From Chloroflexota bacterium (GTDB taxonomy: Bacteria > Chloroflexota > Dormibacteria > Dormibacterales > Dormibacteraceae): a stretch of 43,716 nt of DNA. Position 1 is the first letter of the stretch. The number at the start of each line of letters is the position of its first letter. Made by a program: the position numbers and the translations under genes. The notes beneath the pieces were generated by a model that saw only the letters and a program-made list of their open reading frames with translations, ran no database searches and was not told the DNA's origin. Positions 17,018 through 26,383 of the stretch are shown here, one piece after another. The DNA is taken from the NCBI GenBank assembly GCA_005880795.1, contig VBGP01000033.1:1-43716 (forward strand), given 5' to 3'.

Positions 17018-18652
17018 TCAGCTCGCGGCGGCTCGGTATTCCTCGCGCGGCTGCTCGGCCGCGGCTTGCCTCGAGCGGCGCTTGATCAGCAGCGTGGTCA
17101 GTGCCGTGAATGCGAGGAACACGATCGGAACGATGAGCGTGTGCTTCATGGCGTCGATGTAGGCGCTCACGAAAACGTCATGGGCGATCGCCGACACCTG
17201 CTGCGCAACCGCTGGTGGAATGCCAGCCGGCAGCCTTGCTCCGCTCTCGCCGGAGCCGATCTCGAAACCCTTAGAGGAGACGTTGCTGAAGGCGGCCACG
17301 AACTGGTCGCGAAAGGCGGGTGGCAGCGCTACCGCATGGCTCACCGCCTGCTCGTGAAGGGTGGTCGCCAGCTGGTTCTGGAGGAGCGCGCCGACCACCG
17401 CGCTGCCGATCGCCGCACCAAGCTGGCGGATCGTGTTCAGAACGGCTGACGCGGAACCTGCGACTCGCGGCTCGATGTTGCGCATGGCGACGGTCGTCAT
17501 CGGGGCGAAGGTCATGCCCATGCCGGCGCCGGCGATGATGGCCGGCCCGAGGAAGTTGATCCAGGTCGAATCCGGCCCGGCCACCAGGGCGATGCCGCCC
17601 ATGCCGATGGTGAAGAGGGTGATGCCGGTCATGAGGATGTACTTGCCGCCGATACGGTCCGACAACCGCCCGGCGAATGGAGCGGTGACCATCGAGGTGA
17701 CCGACATCGGCGCCAGGGTCAGGCCCGCGACGAGGGCGGAAAAGCCGCGCACCGACTGGAGGTAAATGGTGAAGGGGAGGAACATGCTCAGCATGCCGAA
17801 GCTGATCGCCGCGGCGATCCAGTTGGCCACCGCAAAGTTCCGGTCCGCGAAGAGCGACAACGGGAGCAGGGGCTCGGTCTGGAACCGCTCCCAGATGAGG
17901 AACAGGACGATCAGGACGACCCCTGCTCCGATGACCTCCGGGATGGTCACGCCGTAGGACTCGATCTGGCCCCAGCTGTAGCGCTGGCCTTCGATCAGAC
18001 CGAAGACGATCGCAAACAGACCTGCGGTTGCGATCACGATGCCGGGTAGATCCCACCCGTGGTGGCGACCTGGGCGCAGGTCGGGGATGACCAGGAAGGT
18101 GGCGACCAACGCAGCGATTCCGATGGGTACGTTGATAAAGAAGATCCACCGCCAGCTGATGTAGGTGATGATCGCGCCGCCGACCGTCGGTCCGGCCACC
18201 GTCGCGAGGCCGGCCACACCACCCCAGACGCCGAATGCCGCGCCTCGACGCTCGGGCGGAAAGATCGATGTCAATATGGCGAGCGTCTGCGGAGTCAAGA
18301 GCGCGCCGCCGACTCCCTGCAGGATCCGGAAGGCGATCAGCTCACCGGCATTTTGAGAAAAACCACACATCGCCGACGCAACTGTGAAGACGAAAAGGCC
18401 GACCGCGAAGATGTTGCGCTGGCCAAACAGGTCGCCCAGGCGACCCGCGGTGATGAGCAGGACGGCATAAACAAGGATGTAGGCGTTGAGCACCCAGAGG
18501 ATCTGATCGAGCGTGGTGTTCAGCCCGTCTTTGGTGTTGCTGCTCATCGCCGGGATTGCCACGTTCACGATCGTGGTGTCGAGCAGGATCATGAAAAATC
18601 CGGTCGTCAAAACAACAAGGACAAGCCAGGGATTAGTGCGCGCGGGCGCCAT
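17018..18652 (-). CDS. MFS drug exporter, DHA2 (14-TM, EmrB/QacA) family
   Basis: A 544-residue multipass protein preceded by GGAGG. The first helix carries the DHA2 motif LDTTIVNVAIP; motif A appears as GRLGDLFGQRN; motif C as GPTVGG after AGLATVA; and the count of hydrophobic segments fits 14 helices with a long C-terminal periplasmic loop before the last one. Such pumps exchange protons for lipophilic drugs or metabolites. It overlaps the PadR regulator gene by 20 bases in the same direction, so the regulator very likely controls it in response to a pump substrate. Confidence 0.93.
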   Translation of the reverse strand: MAPARTNPWLVLVVLTTGFFMILLDTTIVNVAIPAMSSNTKDGLNTTLDQILWVLNAYILVYAVLLITAGRLGDLFGQRNIFAVGLFVFTVASAMCGFSQNAGELIAFRILQGVGGALLTPQTLAILTSIFPPERRGAAFGVWGGVAGLATVAGPTVGGAIITYISWRWIFFINVPIGIAALVATFLVIPDLRPGRHHGWDLPGIVIATAGLFAIVFGLIEGQRYSWGQIESYGVTIPEVIGAGVVLIVLFLIWERFQTEPLLPLSLFADRNFAVANWIAAAISFGMLSMFLPFTIYLQSVRGFSALVAGLTLAPMSVTSMVTAPFAGRLSDRIGGKYILMTGITLFTIGMGGIALVAGPDSTWINFLGPAIIAGAGMGMTFAPMTTVAMRNIEPRVAGSASAVLNTIRQLGAAIGSAVVGALLQNQLATTLHEQAVSHAVALPPAFRDQFVAAFSNVSSKGFEIGSGESGARLPAGIPPAVAQQVSAIAHDVFVSAYIDAMKHTLIVPIVFLAFTALTTLLIKRRSRQAAAEQPREEYRAAAS

Positions 18653-19259
18653 GTCGCCTCCTCAACGTTTCATGGTCGGGATCGAGCCCGACTTTCCATT
18701 CCAGTCGGCCGTCATTGACTTCCTTTTCGAGGTTGTTGACCCACTTGCGTTCCGCATCGAGCATTGCGATCTTGTGCTCGAGCTCGATCAACGACAGCCT
18801 GCTCACTCCGTCGGCTCGGAGCTCGGCCAGGATCCGGGTGAGCTTTTCGGTCGTTGCCTTCAGCGCAGCGGCCCGGTTGCGCAGGTGCTCGGCGGCCTGC
18901 GGCGCATCGAGGTGGTGCATGAACATCAGGCCGGCCGCGAAGTGTGGGTACTCGCGGCGGGGCTGAGAGAGGATGTCGCTGACGATGCGGACCAGGACCT
19001 CGCGGCCTGATTCCGTGAGCTTGTAGATCGTGCGCTCGGGCCGGCGGCCCTCCTTCTCGCGCTCGGTCGGAACGATCCATCCATTGCGCTCGAGGACCTC
19101 CACCGTGTGATAGAGGGAGCCGAAGTTGAGCCGGATGAACTCATCGTGGTGTCGCAGGCGCATGGTCGAGGCGAGCTCGTAGGGGTGCATAGGACGCTCG
19201 TCCAGAAGCTCCAGCACTGAAAGGGCCAGGGTCGAGATCTCGCTCGTGGGCTCCGTCAT
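18633..19259 (-). CDS. PadR-family transcriptional regulator
   Basis: A 208-residue protein. Residues about 8-95 form the PadR winged helix (LALSVLELLDERPMHPYELA, then NFGSLYHTVEVLERNGWI), and the C-terminal half is the Vir_act_alpha_C-type helical dimerisation domain with coiled-coil character (LIELEHKIAMLDAERKWVNNLEKEV). PadR proteins repress exporter or detoxification genes and release DNA on binding small aromatic or drug-like ligands. It is the first gene of a two-gene operon with the MFS pump. The start codon lies inside an AT-rich palindrome. Confidence 0.92.
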   Translation of the reverse strand: MTEPTSEISTLALSVLELLDERPMHPYELASTMRLRHHDEFIRLNFGSLYHTVEVLERNGWIVPTEREKEGRRPERTIYKLTESGREVLVRIVSDILSQPRREYPHFAAGLMFMHHLDAPQAAEHLRNRAAALKATTEKLTRILAELRADGVSRLSLIELEHKIAMLDAERKWVNNLEKEVNDGRLEWKVGLDPDHETLRRRHGARAH

Positions 19260-19275
19260 ATTCTAAATAGAATAT
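19258..19275. promoter_or_regulatory. Palindromic operator overlapping the PadR start codon
   Basis: ATATTCTA-AA-TAGAATAT is a perfect 8-bp inverted repeat with a two-base centre, in strongly AT-rich sequence unlike its surroundings. It overlaps the ATG of the PadR gene and contains -10-like sequence on the same strand, so it can serve as a combined leaderless promoter and autoregulatory operator. Confidence 0.6.
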
Positions 19276-19330
19276 ATGCAACCGGATATACCGAGTCAAG
19301 TATTCCGGCCGGAAGTCTTAACCGGCTGGC

Positions 19331-19359
19331 TTGTTCACGGCGCAAATTGAAACTAGGCT
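19331..19359 (+). promoter_or_regulatory. Predicted promoter of the sigma-factor operon
   Basis: TTGTTC (19331-19336), 17 bases, TAGGCT (19354-19359). Transcription would start near 19366, leaving a leader of about 130 bases before the sigma gene. Confidence 0.4.
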
Positions 19360-19365
19360 CCCGAG

Positions 19366-19493
19366 CAGGTGCGTCGGCTGGGGGAGGGAGCCGAACGGGA
19401 GAGGGAGGGCCCCAAGAGGCCCACCCCGGCCTCTAAGAACGAGTCTACGAACCCGTCGCAACCGGGCAACCCACCTCCGGGTAGCTACCGTTG
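19366..19493 (+). promoter_or_regulatory. Structured 5' leader of the sigma-factor operon
   Basis: The leader holds TCGGCT/AGCCGA with a nine-base G-rich loop (19374-19394), a longer hairpin at 19403-19426 (GGG, A-A mismatch, GGGCC, loop CCAAGA, GGCCC, CCC), further CCCG/CGGG pairings near 19452-19466, and a 10-bp palindrome GGTAGCTACC (19480-19489) four bases before the ATG. It does not match a riboswitch class I can name. Confidence 0.4.
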
Positions 19494-20084
19494 ATGCATG
19501 TCCAGGCGGGGTTCGACAAGCTCGCGATGAGCGACTCCCGTGGACCATCTGCCGCCGTTTCGGCGGGCCTCCTCGTCCGCCAGGCCGCGGGAGGGGACCT
19601 CGACGCCTTCGAGGAGCTGATCCACCGCCTCCAGCGCCGCGTCTACGGTTTCGCCTACCAGCACCTCCGCGACAGCGAAGAGGCCCACGACCTGGCCCAG
19701 GAGATCTTCGTCAAGCTCTACCGCAACCTCGCCCGCTACGACCCCGCGCGGCCATTCGAGCCCTGGTTCTGGAAGCTCGCCGCAAACACCACCATCAACT
19801 ACCGCCGCAAGCGAGTTCCCATCCCCGCTGAGCCCTCGACCGAATCGGCCGACCCGAACAGCACCACACAGACACACGATCCGGCACTGGTCGAAGCCCT
19901 ATCGCAGCTCGACCCCGCGTACCGCCTGCCCATCCTGCTCCACTACTACGCGGACCTCTCACTCGAGCAAGTCAGCCAGAGCCTCAACCTCTCCATCCCT
20001 GCCATCAAGTCCCGTCTCCACCGCGCGCGGGCGCAGCTGCGCAACTCGCTCGCGGAGCTGGAGGAATCCGAAAACCTCAGATGA
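19494..20084 (+). CDS. ECF-type RNA polymerase sigma factor
   Basis: A 196-residue sigma-70 family protein from ATG 19494 (ATG 19527 is the alternative). Region 2 runs from AGGDLDAFEELIHRLQRRVY through DSEEAHDLAQEIFVKLYRNL; region 4 from LSQLDPAYRLPILLHYYADLSLEQVSQSL to AIKSRLHRARAQLRNSL. There is no region 1 or 3, as in ECF sigma factors. It overlaps the anti-sigma gene by ATGA, the usual arrangement for a sigma factor held inactive by its neighbour, and heads an operon ending in an ABC exporter. Confidence 0.93.
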   Translation: MHVQAGFDKLAMSDSRGPSAAVSAGLLVRQAAGGDLDAFEELIHRLQRRVYGFAYQHLRDSEEAHDLAQEIFVKLYRNLARYDPARPFEPWFWKLAANTTINYRRKRVPIPAEPSTESADPNSTTQTHDPALVEALSQLDPAYRLPILLHYYADLSLEQVSQSLNLSIPAIKSRLHRARAQLRNSLAELEESENLR

Positions 20085-20623
20085 CCGTGCCAACAAATCC
20101 CCTCGCGTGCGCGCGCGTGCGCGTCCTTCTCGAGTCGTACGTTGATATGGACCTCGCGCGCGACGACGCACAGCTCGCGCAGGAGGTGCGAGAGCACCTG
20201 GCCGGTTGCGCCGATTGCAGGCGCCAGCATCATCAGGCCGCCTCAGTCCCATTCCGCCTCAAAGCGCTCACCTCACCCCCGCCGAGCGAGTCACTCACGG
20301 CGGACGTCATGAAGGCAATCGCCCCCTCGCGCACCCGCGACCGGCGCGCCTGGACGCTGCTCGCGCCCGAAGCGATCCTCGCCACGTTCATTCTGTGGTA
20401 CCTGTCCGGGCTCGACGGCCTCGGCTCCATTGCATCCGGAATCGCGGGCGACCTGCAGGGTCTGGCCGGGTGGGGTTCCGGATCTGGCCCACTGCCCAGC
20501 GTGCCGCCCGTCGACGTGCTGCTGCTGCTGGCGCTGATCGCCCTGACCGCGATCGCCGCCTACCACCTCTCGATCCTCATCCAGCTGACTCCCCAAGCGA
20601 TGCCGACCCGGCGCCGCGCATGA
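20081..20623 (+). CDS. Anti-sigma factor with zinc-finger (ZAS/HC2) domain
   Basis: A 180-residue protein. The N-terminal domain has the H-x3-C-x2-C zinc motif (HLAGCADC) within the anti-sigma helix bundle, with an earlier Cys (ACARVR) as a possible fourth ligand. Two hydrophobic segments follow (about 95-112 and 140-168), so it is membrane-anchored. ZAS anti-sigma factors bind the sigma partner in the cytosol and let go upon envelope or redox signals. Start and stop overlap both neighbours by ATGA. The signal is unknown. Confidence 0.85.
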   Translation: MTVPTNPLACARVRVLLESYVDMDLARDDAQLAQEVREHLAGCADCRRQHHQAASVPFRLKALTSPPPSESLTADVMKAIAPSRTRDRRAWTLLAPEAILATFILWYLSGLDGLGSIASGIAGDLQGLAGWGSGSGPLPSVPPVDVLLLLALIALTAIAAYHLSILIQLTPQAMPTRRRA

Positions 20624-21384
20624 GCGATTCGACCCGAACACGATCGCTCCGCCGCTACGGGTGGGCGATCCTGATCGGTGTCCTGGCGGTGGTGGGAATC
20701 CTCCTGGCGGTCGCGGACATCTCGGCCGGCAACCGCTGGCCCAACCCGATGTCACAAGCCCTCGTCGGACCCGCCACCGGGGCCACACCGGCACCCAACC
20801 AGACCCAGGCATTCCGTTTTGACCGCAGCCGCGTCGGCGACCGCCTCATCTTTGACTTCCCCGTCGGCGGCCTGGGACCGCTCAGTCCCTACCAGGCACT
20901 GCGGGCATTTCTCACCAACGGCGCCGGCCTGGTCCTGCTCGCGCTGGCCGCCCTGGTGATCTTTCCGTCGCGGGCCCGCAACGCGGTTGAACGCCTCGAG
21001 GCAAGACGCGGCGCAGAGATTGCGCTTGGCGCCGGCATCGTCATGGTGCTGCTGACCTTGGCGGCCGTCACTCTGCTGCGTTTCACGTTGCTGTTTCTTG
21101 CGGTGGTCCCACTGGTGTTGCTGGTCGCCCTGGTGGCGGGACTTTTCGGTGTCGCCTGCATCTCGCTTGCGATCGGCCGACTGTTGCATCACCGACTGCG
21201 ACTGCCGAACGTACACCCACTCATCGCCGCGCTCGCCGGCGCTCTGGTCGTCTTCGACCTGGCTGTGATTCCTTACGCGGGCGTGTTCGCGCTCGCTGCG
21301 GTCGCAATGGCCGGGATCGGACTCGCGGTCGTGACTCGCTTCGGGTCTGCGAGCGGCTGGTCTTTCGTCGATCTCGATTTCTAA
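20620..21384 (+). CDS. Multipass membrane protein of the sigma-factor operon, unknown
   Basis: The frame is open upstream, but ATG 20620 overlaps the anti-sigma stop and gives 254 residues. One membrane helix is near 14-32, followed by a stretch of about 65 residues rich in Pro/Asn/Gln (probably extracytoplasmic), then four to six hydrophobic helices from about residue 100 to 240. No enzymatic motif is seen. It may be a sensor or accessory of the export system encoded next, inferred only from the operon. Confidence 0.75.
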   Translation: MSDSTRTRSLRRYGWAILIGVLAVVGILLAVADISAGNRWPNPMSQALVGPATGATPAPNQTQAFRFDRSRVGDRLIFDFPVGGLGPLSPYQALRAFLTNGAGLVLLALAALVIFPSRARNAVERLEARRGAEIALGAGIVMVLLTLAAVTLLRFTLLFLAVVPLVLLVALVAGLFGVACISLAIGRLLHHRLRLPNVHPLIAALAGALVVFDLAVIPYAGVFALAAVAMAGIGLAVVTRFGSASGWSFVDLDF

Positions 21385-21408
21385 ATCGCTGACCGGGAGG
21401 AAGTGACT

Positions 21409-23058
21409 GTGTTGTTTGGCCTATTGAGCAGAACGCGGCTGGTGGTGGCCGGCCTGGCGATCGTCGCGCTGGTACTCGGCACCCTGATCTATCGGGACAT
21501 GTTCGTGCCGAGCAAGAACGCGGCCAGCGCGCTGAACATCTACACGGTCGCGCGCCGCACCGTGACCTCAAGCATCACCGGCACGGGCAACGTCGAGCCG
21601 CAGGCGCAGTCCAACGTGACCTTCAAGGTTGCAGGCACCTTGACGGAGATCGACGTCCACGTCGGCGACCACGTTTCCGCAGGACAGAAGCTGGCCGCGA
21701 TCGATTCGACCACCGAGCAGAACGCACTCGGCCAGGCGGAAGCCAATCTCGCCACGGCCGAGTCCAACCTGCAGTCGGTCGAGACGCCGTTGACCCAAAA
21801 CCAGGTCACGCAGCTGCAGGACAACGTGACGACCGCACAACAGAGCTACAACGACACTGTCACCCAGGTCAACCTGGCCAACTCCCAGGACGCGAGCCAG
21901 GTCGGCGCGGACCAGAACCAGCTCACGAACGACCAGGCGGTGCTGAGCAACAGCCTGCTTTACCAGCAGGACCTGCAACAGCTCAACACGGACAAGGCGA
22001 CGCTGCAGTCCGCGTCGGCCACTTTCACCAACGACCTCACGTGCAAAGGCGTGGCTTTTGCCAGCTACTCGCCCCAGTGCCTCACCGAGTTCACCGCGGT
22101 CTCGATCGCGCAGACCGCCGTGACCACTGACCAGGTCAAGGTGAACGTGGATTCGGGTCAGGTCACTGCGGACCAGAACAAGCTCACGGTGGACACGAAC
22201 AAGCAGCAGAGCGACAAGACCACCGGCCAGCGCAGCGTCAACCAGGCGGCGGCTTCCTTGAAGAGCGCGCAGGACCAGCTGAGCACGCAGACCGAGAGCA
22301 AACCCAACCAGATCGCCTCGGCGAAAGCGCAAGTGCTGAACGCCCAGGCCGCGGTGGACACGGCGCAGCAGAACTTCAACAACACCACGCTCGTGTCGCC
22401 GATGGACGGCCAGGTGAACAGCATCACGGGCGTGGTGGGGGAGACCGTTTCGCCCGGCGGCGGAGCGACACCAGAGGCTCCCGGCAGCCAGGCGCCCCTG
22501 CCGACGAGCACGGCCTCCAACGCCTTCATGGTCATCGGCAACGTCAGCGGCCTGGAGGTCGTGGTCCCGTTCGCCGAATCGGACGCGTCCCGGCTCGCCT
22601 TCAACCAGGACGCCCAGGTGACGTTTGACGCCGTGTCCAACCTCACGATCAGCGGGCACGTCATCGCCGTGGCCAGCGCGGCCACTGTGTCGAGTGGGGT
22701 CGTCAACTACTACGCCACCATCAACCTCAACCTCGCCGACCCTTCGCTCAAGCAGGGCATGACCGCGAACGCGACGGTCACCGTCAGCAAAGCCGCGAAC
22801 GCCCTGACCGTCCCCAACCTGGCCATCACCCGTACTGCGGGGCAGGCTTACGTGCTGGTCTATGCCAATGGACAGCAAGTCCAGACCCCGATCGACACAG
22901 GCGTGGTCGGGGACCAGTACACGGAGGTCACCGGCGGCCTGAACGACGGCGAGCAGATCGTGATCCCGACCGTCAGGGTGTCGAGCGGCACGGGCACCGG
23001 CACCAACCGTGGATTGGGCGGAGGTGGCGGCGGGGTTCGCGTCGGGACCGGCGGATGA
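21409..23058 (+). CDS. Efflux periplasmic adaptor-type (HlyD/MacA-like) protein
   Basis: GTG 21409 lies eight bases after GGGAGG (GTG 21403 would be too close), giving 549 residues. A single N-terminal membrane anchor is followed by a biotinyl-lipoyl half (GTGNVEPQAQSNVTFKVAGTL, then VHVGDHVSAGQKLAAID), a very long Gln/Asn/Asp-rich coiled-coil region (about 95-315), the second lipoyl half (STLVSPMDGQVNSI-like, PMDGQVNSITGVVGE), a beta-barrel, and a Gly-rich tail. The MacA-type adaptor links an inner-membrane ABC exporter to export across the envelope. The last codons overlap the ATPase gene. Confidence 0.87.
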   Translation: MLFGLLSRTRLVVAGLAIVALVLGTLIYRDMFVPSKNAASALNIYTVARRTVTSSITGTGNVEPQAQSNVTFKVAGTLTEIDVHVGDHVSAGQKLAAIDSTTEQNALGQAEANLATAESNLQSVETPLTQNQVTQLQDNVTTAQQSYNDTVTQVNLANSQDASQVGADQNQLTNDQAVLSNSLLYQQDLQQLNTDKATLQSASATFTNDLTCKGVAFASYSPQCLTEFTAVSIAQTAVTTDQVKVNVDSGQVTADQNKLTVDTNKQQSDKTTGQRSVNQAAASLKSAQDQLSTQTESKPNQIASAKAQVLNAQAAVDTAQQNFNNTTLVSPMDGQVNSITGVVGETVSPGGGATPEAPGSQAPLPTSTASNAFMVIGNVSGLEVVVPFAESDASRLAFNQDAQVTFDAVSNLTISGHVIAVASAATVSSGVVNYYATINLNLADPSLKQGMTANATVTVSKAANALTVPNLAITRTAGQAYVLVYANGQQVQTPIDTGVVGDQYTEVTGGLNDGEQIVIPTVRVSSGTGTGTNRGLGGGGGGVRVGTGG

Positions 23059-23728
23059 TCACCCTCGAGGGGGTCACCAAGACCTACCGGATGGGCAGGA
23101 TCGAAGTGCCGGCCCTTCAGGGTATCGACCTGCATGTCGGGCGCGGCGAGTTCGTCGCCATCATGGGCGCGAGCGGCTCGGGCAAATCGACCCTGATGAA
23201 CATACTCGGCTGCCTCGACGTGCCGACGACCGGCCGCTACATCCTCGATGACACCGACGTCGCCATGCTCGGCGACGACCAGCTCGCCAGGATCCGGAAC
23301 AAGAAGATCGGGTTCGTCTTCCAGAGCTACAACCTCATCCCGCGCACCACGGCGCTCCACAACGTCGAGATGCCTCTGATCTACGCGGGCGAAGGTGGGC
23401 GAACAGCGCGCGCCCGTGAAGCGCTGGGCGCGGTCGGCCTCGCCGACCGCGTCAACCACCAACCGACCGAGCTTTCGGGTGGCCAGCAGCAGCGAGCGGC
23501 CATCGCGCGCGCCCTGGTCACCAACCCGGCGATCCTGCTCGCCGACGAGCCAACCGGAAACCTGGACACCAGCTCGAGCCTCGAGATCATGCGCCTGCTT
23601 TCCCGGCTCAACGCGGAGCAGTCCCGGACGATCGTTCTGATCACTCACGAGCTGGACATCGCGCGCTTCGCGAGTCGCGTCGTGGAGCTGCGTGACGGCC
23701 GAATCGTCCGCGACGACACGAACGCGAA

Positions 23729-23732
<4 letters not shown>
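23055..23732 (+). CDS. ABC transporter ATPase, MacB/LolD type
   Basis: A 225-residue ATPase: Walker A GASGSGKS (about 38-45), Q-loop FVFQSYNLIPRTTALHNVEMP, signature LSGGQQQR, Walker B ILLADEPTGNLD, and the switch histidine in VLITHELDIA. The NLIPRTTALHNVE-type Q-loop is characteristic of the MacB/LolD/FtsE branch, which drives mechanotransmission by FtsX-type permeases. Overlaps both neighbours (ATGA, GTGA), so the adaptor, ATPase and permease are made as one unit. Confidence 0.94.
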
Positions 23733-24976
<1,244 letters not shown>

Positions 24977-24988
24977 AGGAGTGAGAAC

Positions 24989-25474
24989 TTGAAGCCATAC
25001 GTCGTCGCGCTGCTGTTGGTCGTCGGAATCCTCGGTGGTTTCTACGGCGGCTACAAGATGGGCCAGAACAACGTGGTCGCAAGCACCACGAATCAGAACC
25101 AGGCGGCACGCACCGGCGGCCAGGGAGCCTTGACAGGCGGCCGCGGCGGCGGAGCCTTCGGAGCGGCATGCCCGAGCCCAGGAGCAGCATCACCTTCGCC
25201 CGGCAGCAACGCGGTGGCGAGCGGAACCGTGACCAACCTGACGTCGACGTCGCTGACGATCTCGGCGGTCGGCTGTGATGTCAAGATCGTCTTCGGCAAC
25301 ACCGTTCAGGTCTCCAAGACGGTCACCGGCTCGACCTCCGACCTCAAGGACAACATGACGGTGACGATCGTCGGTACGCGCCAGGCGGACGGCAGCATCA
25401 AAGCGACCACGATCCAGATCGGAGGCGCACGGGTTGGCGCCAGGGGCGGCGCCTCGCCGACGCCGTCGCCGTAG
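24989..25474 (+). CDS. Exported DUF5666-like protein
   Basis: TTG start, supported by GAAGGAG seven bases upstream; 161 residues. An N-terminal membrane or signal helix (VALLLVVGILGGFYGGYKMG) is followed by a Gly/Pro/Ser-rich linker and one beta-rich repeat (ASGTVTNLTSTSLTISAVG...TVTIVGTRQADGSIKATTIQI) that matches the DUF5666 pattern of small OB-like exported domains. Last gene of the sigma-factor operon, 12 bases after the permease. Function unknown; it could be a product or partner of the exporter. Confidence 0.75.
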   Translation: MKPYVVALLLVVGILGGFYGGYKMGQNNVVASTTNQNQAARTGGQGALTGGRGGGAFGAACPSPGAASPSPGSNAVASGTVTNLTSTSLTISAVGCDVKIVFGNTVQVSKTVTGSTSDLKDNMTVTIVGTRQADGSIKATTIQIGGARVGARGGASPTPSP

Positions 25475-25475
25475 G

Positions 25476-25994
25476 CTAGGTCTCGCCTCCGAGCGGCTTC
25501 TCGAACCAGGCCACGTCCCAGTAGCGGCCGAACTTGCGGCCCTGCTCCGTGAACAGCGCGACCCGCTTGAAGGCAAACTTCTCGTGCAGGGCGATGGACG
25601 CCGGGTTGGGCAGCGCGATCCCGGCGTACGCGCGGTGGAGATCTTCGCCTTCAAGCGATTTGAACAGTTCCGTGTAAAGCCTCGCTCCAACGCCCTTGCC
25701 GACAGCATCGGGCGAGAGGTAGACGCTCGTTTCGACCGAGGTCAGGTAGCCCGGCTTGGGCCGGAACCGGCTGCTCGAGGCGTAGCCCGCGACCTGGCCG
25801 CTCTCGGTGGCCACCATCAGGCGGTGGCGACCGGCTTCCGCGTAGTGGCTGAACCACTCGCGCCGGACCTCCATGGTCATCGGCTCGTCGTCGAATGTGA
25901 CATGCGTCTCGGCGACGTAATGGTTGTAGATGTCGTTGATCGCCTCGAGGTCCTTTTCGGACGCAGGCCGGACGTCGACCGAGGCGTGAATCAC
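25476..25994 (-). CDS. GNAT acetyltransferase, phosphinothricin acetyltransferase-like
   Basis: GTG 25994 gives 172 residues (TTG 26018 would add eight). It opens VDVRPASEKDLEAINDIYNHYV, followed by THVTFDDEPMT, the typical PAT-subfamily start. The acetyl-CoA loop is GKGVGARLYTELF and the C-terminal ALPNPASIALHEKFAFKRV helix-strand is also standard. Such enzymes acetylate amino groups of small amino-acid-like compounds (phosphinothricin, methionine sulfone); the natural substrate here is unknown. Divergent from folB with 32 bases between the starts. Confidence 0.87.
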   Translation of the reverse strand: MIHASVDVRPASEKDLEAINDIYNHYVAETHVTFDDEPMTMEVRREWFSHYAEAGRHRLMVATESGQVAGYASSSRFRPKPGYLTSVETSVYLSPDAVGKGVGARLYTELFKSLEGEDLHRAYAGIALPNPASIALHEKFAFKRVALFTEQGRKFGRYWDVAWFEKPLGGET

Positions 25995-26026
25995 GGTGAC
26001 CAGTGTATTTCCAGACAATTGGCGAC

Positions 26027-26383
26027 ATGGACCGCATCGAGCTCCGCGGAATGTCCTTCCAGGGCCGCCACGGCGCGCGCCCGGCCGAGCATGAGCACGC
26101 GCAGGAGTTCAAGGTCGATCTGGACATCGAGGCTGACCTGAGGCCGGCCGGAGAATCCGACGACCTGGCCGACACCGTCGACTACACGAAGGCACGCGCG
26201 GCGGCGAGGGAGGTGATCGAGGGCACATCGATGAATCTGCTGGAGGGACTGGCTGCAGCGATCGCCGAGCGCGTCCTCAGCCTGCCTCGCGTCGAAGCTG
26301 TTTCGGTACGGGTCGCCAAGCGCCCGGCCAGCATGCAGCCCATCGAAGCCGCCGCGGTGCGCATAAGAAGGACGCGCGCATGA
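26027..26383 (+). CDS. folB: Dihydroneopterin aldolase (FolB)
   Basis: ATG 26027 gives 118 residues, the normal length. Family features: RIELRGMSFQGRHGARPAEHEHAQEF at the start (with the conserved Glu), VDYTKARAAAREVIEG in the middle, the catalytic-region Glu in MNLLEGLAAAIAERVL, and the active-site Lys in VRVAKRPASM. It converts 7,8-dihydroneopterin to 6-hydroxymethyl-dihydropterin in folate synthesis. Its stop overlaps the larC start (ATGA), placing it first in a four-gene operon. Confidence 0.93.
   Translation: MDRIELRGMSFQGRHGARPAEHEHAQEFKVDLDIEADLRPAGESDDLADTVDYTKARAAAREVIEGTSMNLLEGLAAAIAERVLSLPRVEAVSVRVAKRPASMQPIEAAAVRIRRTRA

Noticed and set aside
19366-19493. Cyclic di-AMP (ydaO) or other named riboswitch
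   Set aside because: The G-rich hairpins looked suggestive, but the conserved blocks of the known classes could not be matched, so only a structured leader is reported.
21568-22878. Long minus-strand open frame of 436 codons
   Set aside because: It lies wholly antisense to the well-supported adaptor gene, has an Arg/Val/His/Gly-heavy translation with no domain, and has no start context. It is a by-product of high GC.
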